A DNA stretch of 10,920 bases from JBCDCU01 sp039180865 (GTDB lineage Bacteria > Pseudomonadota > Alphaproteobacteria > Rhizobiales > JACESI01). Where the stretch lies: positions 1 through 10,920 of the forward strand of contig JBCDCZ010000154.1 of NCBI GenBank assembly GCA_039180865.1. Direction: 5' to 3'. The stretch's first letter is position 1. Each line of letters starts with the position of its first letter. Positions 6,863-10,920 of the stretch are shown one piece after another. The position numbers and the translations under genes were made by a program. Below the pieces are notes generated by a model, which saw nothing but the letters and a program-made list of their open reading frames with translations, was not told where the DNA came from and did not search any database.

Positions 6863-7011
6863 TGAAACGGCCCGCACGCATCTTTCACCGCCGTTTTTGG
6901 CTTGTTGCCGGTCTCGGCCTGCCGATTGTCTTTCTGGGCCTGATGGCGATGAAGCAGACAAAGCCGGTCGAGACACCAGCCGTTCAACTGGAGGCCCCCG
7001 ATGGCAGCTAG
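6862..7011 (+). CDS. 49-residue single-helix membrane protein
   Basis: This very short gene encodes 49 residues: a basic N-terminus (MKRPARIFHRR), one hydrophobic helix (about 12-29, WLVAGLGLPIVFLGLMA), and a tail rich in Pro, Glu and Thr. The basic start suggests the N-terminus is cytoplasmic and the tail lies in the periplasm; it could also act as an uncleaved signal anchor. Support comes from the GGAG ribosome binding site 7 nt before the ATG, the 1-base overlap with the preceding stop, and the 11-base overlap with the next gene. There are no cysteines and only one histidine (H9), so it is unlikely to hold a cofactor itself. A structural or assembly subunit is the simplest reading. Confidence 0.7.
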   Translation: MKRPARIFHRRFWLVAGLGLPIVFLGLMAMKQTKPVETPAVQLEAPDGS

Positions 7012-8095
7012 CTATAAGCCCGTCATCTGGGTGCGCAGTAAACTCGTCTATGATCTGGCGCTTCTTGCCGGAATCTTTTTGTATATTTTCCTCTACCTTC
7101 AGGTCGCGACAGCCTACCAGGATATAACGAAGCCGATCGACGGTTTGATCCTGCGCATGCGTGCCTTTGGGTCCTGCGCGTTCATCCTGTTGAGTATGAT
7201 CTTGTGCATCGGTCCGCTCGCACGGCTCGACCGGCGATTCCTTCCCCTTCTTTATAACCGCCGCCATTTCGGCGTTATCACGTTCATGGTGGCTGTCGTT
7301 CATGCCTCTTATGTAATGAGCTGGTATTTCGCCTTCTCGCCAGTCGATTCCTATGTAGCGCTCTTGTCGATCAATCCGGATTACGGACAGATCCTCGGCT
7401 TCCCGTTTGAGGTTTTCGGTATCCTGGCGCTCCTCATCCTCGCCATTCTCGCAACAACCAGCCATGATTTCTGGCTGAGCTTCCTGACGGCGCCCGTCTG
7501 GAAAGCACTCCATATGCTGCTTTACGTGGCCTATGTCTTTGTCGTCCTTCATGTGGCGCTTGGCCCGCTGCAATCCGACAAAAGTGCGCTCTTCATTGTC
7601 GTGGTCGGTGCCCTTGTTCTCACCGTCTCAGCCCTACATTTCTGGACGGCGCGGCGGGAAGGAAAAATCGAGGCAATCGGCCTTGCGCTCAAACGCGCAG
7701 ACGGCATGGTGATTGCTGGCCGCATCTCCGACATCAAAGAAGAACGCGCGATCATCGTTCCCGTTCCGGATGGTGAGCGCGTTGCGATCTTCCGATATGG
7801 CGGCAAACTCTCGGCAATCCTCAATGCCTGCCAGCATCAAAACGGACCGCTTGGGGAAGGGCGCATTATCGATGGGTGCGTGACCTGCCCCTGGCACGGA
7901 TATCAATATGATCCCGCAACTGGCCGGTCGCCGCCGCCATTCACGGAGAAGGTCAATACGTTCAATCTGAAGCTTGAAGGCGACACGATCCTTCTTGATC
8001 CGACACCCAATCCGCCGGGAACGCGGGTCGAGCCGGTCATCATCCCATCCGAATATGCAGAACCTACAGCCGATCTTAAGGAGGCTCGGGCATGA
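7001..8095 (+). CDS. Ferric-reductase-like transmembrane haem protein fused to a Rieske 2Fe-2S domain
   Basis: The 364-residue protein has two parts. Residues about 15-215 carry six membrane helices (about 16-36, 56-72, 90-108, 135-152, 168-187, 196-214) of the ferric reductase-like type, with histidines H89 and H101 in helix 3 and H171 and H184 in helix 5, placed like paired b-haem ligands. Residues about 235-335 form a Rieske domain: C277-Q-H279, 16 residues, then C296-P-W-H299, the full 2Fe-2S ligand set, with the GYQYD that often follows. Basic loops (LARLDRR, YNRR, ARREGK) put the Rieske domain in the cytoplasm by the positive-inside rule. It occupies the place where NOX/FRE relatives carry FAD/NAD(P)H domains, so electrons must come from a separate donor. 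The start overlaps the previous gene by 11 bases. The electron acceptor or substrate is unknown. Confidence 0.88.
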   Translation: MAASYKPVIWVRSKLVYDLALLAGIFLYIFLYLQVATAYQDITKPIDGLILRMRAFGSCAFILLSMILCIGPLARLDRRFLPLLYNRRHFGVITFMVAVVHASYVMSWYFAFSPVDSYVALLSINPDYGQILGFPFEVFGILALLILAILATTSHDFWLSFLTAPVWKALHMLLYVAYVFVVLHVALGPLQSDKSALFIVVVGALVLTVSALHFWTARREGKIEAIGLALKRADGMVIAGRISDIKEERAIIVPVPDGERVAIFRYGGKLSAILNACQHQNGPLGEGRIIDGCVTCPWHGYQYDPATGRSPPPFTEKVNTFNLKLEGDTILLDPTPNPPGTRVEPVIIPSEYAEPTADLKEARA

Positions 8096-8892
8096 TGAAC
8101 CGCCATGAAGCCGAAGTGAATGCGGAGCATCGGGAAGCGCCGTTCTTTGTCGGCTATTTGAACAAGCTTCCGGATGGTCTGGGCCTCTTCCTCTTTCTTG
8201 CGATTGTTGGCTTTATTGCCGGTATGGGCGGGGCAGGCTTCTTCTTGTCGGCAAGTCAGACGGATCCAGGAAGCGGCGATCCCGGTTGGAGCGGGGGTCG
8301 TCAGGAACTGATCGGACGTCTGGAGTTCAGACCCTATCCCGTCTTGCGGGTACCGGCCGCAGACGGAGAGGGTGCCCGGACCTATCTTCTTGCCGGAATG
8401 GGCAAACGCGGTGCCTACGGACGAAGCGAAGAATTCGACGGGCTCATGGTGCGAGCGGAAGGCTTCATTTCAAACCGCGGTAGCGTCTCAATGATGCAGG
8501 TGATCGGTGCGAGGCGCGGGCTCGTCGAAGCGGACGAACATGCGCCGCCAGACTATTATCCGCCGGAGCCGCGCAGCCTCGGCAAATGGCAGCTGACCGG
8601 TGAGATCTGTGACGGCAAGTGTTACGCGGGTCTGATGCGCCCCGGCACCGGCCTTGCCCACAAGGCTTGCGCCAATCTGTGCCTCTTCGACCGCGTTCCG
8701 GCGGTTTTCGTCTCGGCAGGTCCGGTCGATGGCCAGGATACGTTCATTCTCGCCAATAAAGATGGGCGCGTTCTGACACCTGAGGAAATCTCACCGATCA
8801 CAGCCCTTTACCTCACTGCAGAAGGAGAGGTCGAACGAATCGACGACACGTTGATTTTCAAGATGGATATGGACAGCGTGGAGGTTCGGTGA
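8092..8892 (+). CDS. Membrane-anchored protein with C-x3-C / H-x2-C-x3-C motif
   Basis: The 266-residue product has a charged N-terminus, one membrane helix (about 29-53) and a soluble part that is probably periplasmic. From residue 165 comes LTGEICDGKCYAGLMRPG and then AHKACANLCLFDRVPAVF, giving C173, C177, H190, C193 and C197: a possible metal, haem or disulphide site. I recognise this as a recurring but unnamed sequence type. The regions about 71-145 and 167-262 both run from an L-x-G strand to a late hydrophobic strand, and look like two copies of a small beta-barrel (OB-like), only the second carrying the cysteines. ATG 8092 overlaps the preceding stop (ATGA), and AAGGAGG precedes it by 7 nt; ATG 8095 is also possible. 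It is probably the exported electron partner of the haem/Rieske protein. Confidence 0.7.
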   Translation: MMNRHEAEVNAEHREAPFFVGYLNKLPDGLGLFLFLAIVGFIAGMGGAGFFLSASQTDPGSGDPGWSGGRQELIGRLEFRPYPVLRVPAADGEGARTYLLAGMGKRGAYGRSEEFDGLMVRAEGFISNRGSVSMMQVIGARRGLVEADEHAPPDYYPPEPRSLGKWQLTGEICDGKCYAGLMRPGTGLAHKACANLCLFDRVPAVFVSAGPVDGQDTFILANKDGRVLTPEEISPITALYLTAEGEVERIDDTLIFKMDMDSVEVR

Positions 8893-9239
8893 TGGTGGAA
8901 ACCGCGAAACTTTCTGTCCGCTCGATGGTGATCTCAGCACTTTTCACCCTGATCATCTGCGGTCTCGCCTACTGGGTCTGGCAAGATGTGCGCCCGATCC
9001 TGCGCCCACTCAAAGGCGATGTTGCCTCTCTTTTCAAGAACCTCAATCTTGTCACCAACACGCTGGCGCTCTTTGTCTTCGTCACAATAGCAGGCTTTGT
9101 TTTTGACAAGGCAGGTACCCGCTATTTGGCGACACGCATTATTATGTTTGGCGTGCTTTGCGGCCTTGTAGCAGGTCTTTATTTCTACGGTAACTTCTTC
9201 GAGAAGCAGGTTTTATCGTTTTTTACCGCGAAAAACTGA
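8892..9239 (+). CDS. Three-helix membrane protein, last gene of the redox operon
   Basis: The 115-residue product has three predicted membrane helices (about 11-30, 53-72, 82-100) and the conserved-looking segments YWVWQDVRPILRPLKGD and FDKAGTRYLATRI between them. I do not recognise the family. There are two cysteines, both inside helices, and no histidine, so it is not likely to bind haem through His. The upstream stop overlaps the start as TGATG; GGAGG lies 7 nt before ATG 8892, which is better spaced than for the in-frame GTG 8889, so I chose the ATG. Overlap with the preceding gene argues that it belongs to the same complex. No convincing terminator follows it in 9240-9356. Confidence 0.72.
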   Translation: MVETAKLSVRSMVISALFTLIICGLAYWVWQDVRPILRPLKGDVASLFKNLNLVTNTLALFVFVTIAGFVFDKAGTRYLATRIIMFGVLCGLVAGLYFYGNFFEKQVLSFFTAKN

Positions 9240-9356
9240 CGCCAGGCCTTGCCACCGCTTGTAAATTCTTAACAAAACCTTAACATCTCACTGTCGGCGA
9301 CTGTTGACGGATGCGGCACCCGTTATATCCAGCCAGGAAACAGAAGGATCGGTGCA

Positions 9357-9689
9357 ATGAAATTCTTGAAAGTGATACCAGGAGCGCTTGTGCTCGCGGC
9401 AGCTCTGGTGATCACAGGCACGTTCAGTACGCCCTCACAGGCACTTGTCGTTGTCGAAGAGAGCAACGGCGTCACAATTGTCCGCAATGTGAAGGTCTTC
9501 TCGTCAAGAAACTCGACCGACGCAGCAGGGGCCCGTGGTGTGCGCCCGAGCACCTTCATCGGTTCGACGGACATTTTCAAACCGGAACGCTCTTTAAGCG
9601 ACGCCGAGATCGAAGAATGTAACCGCCGCTTGCGCCGACCCGGTAATGCAGGCCTCGTCGTCATCGACGGTGTTAGGTGGTGCCAATAA
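9357..9689 (+). CDS. Small secreted protein of unknown function
   Basis: The 110-residue protein starts with a typical Sec signal peptide: MKFLK, a hydrophobic core (VIPGALVLAAALVITG) and a cleavage site after SQA at residue 29. The mature part of about 81 residues is beta-prone at first (LVVVEESNGVTIVRNVKVF) and ends with SDAEIEECNRRLRR and VVIDGVRWCQ. Its only two cysteines, C88 and C109, could form one disulphide in the periplasm. A GAAGGA ribosome binding site precedes the ATG. It is separated from the redox operon by 117 bp, so it is probably transcribed on its own; a TTGACG at 9304-9309 is followed by TATATC too soon (14 bp) to be a good promoter. I do not recognise a family. Confidence 0.7.
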   Translation: MKFLKVIPGALVLAAALVITGTFSTPSQALVVVEESNGVTIVRNVKVFSSRNSTDAAGARGVRPSTFIGSTDIFKPERSLSDAEIEECNRRLRRPGNAGLVVIDGVRWCQ

Positions 9690-9704
9690 GCACAAAACGG
9701 CCCC

Positions 9705-10496
9705 TTATTTGGGTCGATCAAGATGTGCCTTCGCCATGTAAAGGGCGAGGGTGGCGGCATTCGACACATTGAGGCTTTTGATCGGGCCGGGCATATCGAG
9801 GCGGGCAAGGCGCTCACAGCGTTCCCGCGTCAGGCGCCTGAGCCCGGCACCTTCTGCACCGAAGACCAGAGCGATCTTATCGTAAGCAAAGCTGCATGAG
9901 AGATCGGCTTCCCCCTCGCTATCAAGCCCGATCACTTGAAACCCCGTATCAGTCAGCTGGGTCAGCGCCTGGGCAAGATTACCAACGGTCACCACGGTGA
10001 GGTGGTCGAGCCCGCCCGAGGCCGTTTTCGCGAGAAGGCCGGTCTCACGCGCGGTATTGCGTCGTGTTGTCACAATCGCATCGGCGCCAAGGGCGACGGC
10101 AGAGCGAATGATCGCACCAACATTGTGCGGGTCGGTGACCTGATCGAGGACGACCACCAGCGAAGTGCCGCTCAAATCCTGGATGTCGCCACCGTCTAGC
10201 GGGTCTGCAAGGGCCGCAATTCCCTGGTGGACGGCATCCTGACCGGTCAAATTCGAAATATCCTGCGGGGTTACGACTTCGATTGCCAAACCCCGGGACT
10301 CCGCAAGCTCCTGAAACCGGCTCGCCGCATTCTGGGTCGCGACAATCCGGTGAAAACGGCGTGCATCATTGGAAAGCGCCGCCCTGACGGCATGGGCGCC
10401 ATAAAGCAGGACACGTTGATCATCCTGAGTGCCCGTTCCCTGGCCTTTACGCCCGCCTTGCTTTTTCTTTGCTTTGGCCGGTTTCTTCTGAGCCAT
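9705..10496 (-). CDS. rlmB: 23S rRNA (guanosine-2'-O-)-methyltransferase RlmB (TrmH/SpoU family)
   Basis: The 263-residue protein methylates the 2'-OH of a conserved guanosine (G2251 in E. coli numbering) in the peptidyl-transferase loop of 23S rRNA, using S-adenosylmethionine. Order of parts: a lysine-rich tail (about 1-27), the substrate-binding N-domain (about 28-100, LLYGAHAVRAAL), and the SPOUT domain with motif 1 LDQVTDPHNVGAIIRSA (117-133, with Asn125 and Arg131), motif 2 LVFGAEGAGLRRLT (210-223) and motif 3 SLNVSNAATLALY (241-253) in the trefoil knot. GAGAGGA precedes the ATG by about 11 nt. It diverges from the tRNA-Tyr/tRNA-Gly pair, an arrangement common in Alphaproteobacteria. A closely related tRNA methyltransferase is the alternative, but the N-domain favours RlmB. 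Confidence 0.9.
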   Translation of the reverse strand: MAQKKPAKAKKKQGGRKGQGTGTQDDQRVLLYGAHAVRAALSNDARRFHRIVATQNAASRFQELAESRGLAIEVVTPQDISNLTGQDAVHQGIAALADPLDGGDIQDLSGTSLVVVLDQVTDPHNVGAIIRSAVALGADAIVTTRRNTARETGLLAKTASGGLDHLTVVTVGNLAQALTQLTDTGFQVIGLDSEGEADLSCSFAYDKIALVFGAEGAGLRRLTRERCERLARLDMPGPIKSLNVSNAATLALYMAKAHLDRPK

Positions 10497-10592
10497 TAGC
10501 TTACAATCCTCTCACTCCCGGGGCAGGTTTATGCGTTTTTAGAAGGGTTTGACAAGATCCCGGCTTTGGTGACCATCACGGGCAATTGTCCA

Positions 10593-10623
10593 TTGACAGA
10601 TCGCAACCCGCCCGCCATATAAG
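10593..10623 (+). promoter_or_regulatory. Probable sigma-70-type promoter for the tRNA-Tyr/tRNA-Gly transcript
   Basis: A perfect -35 hexamer TTGACA (10593-10598) is followed by TATAAG (10618-10623), five of six bases of a -10 box. The 19-bp spacer is one or two bases longer than ideal; an ATATAA register would give 18. Transcription would begin about 100 bp before tRNA-Tyr. The rest of the 237-bp gap between rlmB and tRNA-Tyr shows no gene. Confidence 0.55.
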
Positions 10624-10733
10624 CCGCCACGGTTGCCAAATGGCGGGCAGCCGAACCAGACTTTCCAGCGCCGCACATAACCGGGAATTCTATTGCGAGA
10701 TCTGCAATCACCGGTCGAGACGTTGGACAGGAT

Positions 10734-10818
10734 GGAGGAGTGCCCGAGTGGCTAAAGGGGGCGGACTGTAAATCCGCTGGCTATGCCTACGTTGGTTCGA
10801 ATCCAACCTCCTCCACCA
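10734..10818 (+). tRNA. tRNA-Tyr (anticodon GUA)
   Basis: This is a class II tRNA of 85 nt. The acceptor stem GGAGGAG pairs with CTCCTCC, followed by A73 and an encoded CCA. The anticodon stem is GGACT-GTA-AATCC with GUA as anticodon, the variable arm is long, and the T arm is GTTGG-TTCGAAT-CCAAC. It is the first gene of a tRNA pair with tRNA-Gly 28 bp downstream, probably on one transcript. Confidence 0.97.
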
Positions 10819-10846
10819 TTATCGCCATAACCTGGCGCCGCCAGAT

Positions 10847-10920
10847 GCGGGTATAGCTCAATGGTAGAGCAGCAGCCTTCCAAGCTGAATATGCGGGTTC
10901 GATTCCCGCTACCCGCTCCA
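10847..10920 (+). tRNA. tRNA-Gly (anticodon UCC)
   Basis: This tRNA of 74 nt ends exactly at the window edge. The acceptor stem GCGGGTA pairs with TACCCGC, followed by T73 and an encoded CCA. The D arm is GCTC/GAGC, the anticodon loop CTTCCAA gives UCC, and the T arm is GCGGG-TTCGATT-CCCGC. The anticodon stem GCAGC/GCTGA has a G27-A43 mismatch at its top pair. In related genomes the next genes are often tuf, tRNA-Trp and secE, which lie outside this window. Confidence 0.97.

Noticed and set aside
6848..7573. Minus-strand open frame of 241 codons opposite the haem/Rieske gene
   Set aside because: Its translation is rich in charged residues with no domain or signal, and it mirrors a strongly coding plus-strand gene with clear motifs. 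It is a shadow frame.
9304..9329. TTGACG and TATATC as a promoter for the secreted-protein gene
   Set aside because: The spacer is only 14 bp, too short for a normal sigma-70 promoter; mentioned only in the gene entry.
9690..9710. Bidirectional terminator between the secreted-protein gene and rlmB
   Set aside because: Only CCC-TTATTT-GGG can pair, with no T run on either side; too weak to call.
10529..10771. Short open frames on both strands between rlmB and tRNA-Tyr
   Set aside because: They lack ribosome binding sites and family features, and the plus-strand one runs into tRNA-Tyr. The region is better read as a tRNA promoter.

Overview
The window looks like chromosomal DNA of an alphaproteobacterium. 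The gene density, the moderately GC-rich codon use, the DUF454 and NnrU-type membrane genes and the order rlmB / tRNA-Tyr / tRNA-Gly all fit that group, in which this tRNA pair commonly leads into the tuf-tRNA-Trp-secE region. I cannot fix the genus. Nothing looks like a phage, transposon or CRISPR array, and no gap exceeds 300 bases.

Left part (1-3665): a homocysteine S-methyltransferase-family gene and, upstream of it on the same (minus) strand, an AraC-type regulator with a Cupin_6-like sensor half. The methyltransferase start codon is preceded by a perfect 8-bp inverted repeat that covers its ribosome binding site. Divergent from the AraC gene is a winged-helix/TPR protein with no membrane anchor; the divergent gap of about 270 bp holds inverted repeats. 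Middle part (3666-6411): a tRNA-Ser(GCU) on the minus strand, then two co-directional membrane genes (DUF454/YbaN family and NnrU family), then a convergent acyl-CoA dehydrogenase of the ACAD10/11-like type, whose best start lies 24 bases inside the longest reading frame.

The most interesting part is a tightly packed plus-strand operon at 6644-9239. Five genes overlap or abut: a 72-residue two-helix protein, a 49-residue one-helix protein, a six-helix ferric-reductase-like haem protein fused to a C-terminal Rieske 2Fe-2S domain, a membrane-anchored protein with a C-x3-C ... H-x2-C-x3-C motif, and a three-helix membrane protein. I infer a dedicated transmembrane electron-transfer complex that joins a cytoplasmic Rieske centre, membrane b haems and an exported cysteine-rich partner. 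I know of no named system with this composition.

Right part (9240-10920): a small secreted protein, the 23S rRNA 2'-O-methyltransferase RlmB (minus strand), and a divergent tRNA-Tyr/tRNA-Gly pair with a good sigma-70-like promoter. The window stops exactly at the CCA of tRNA-Gly.
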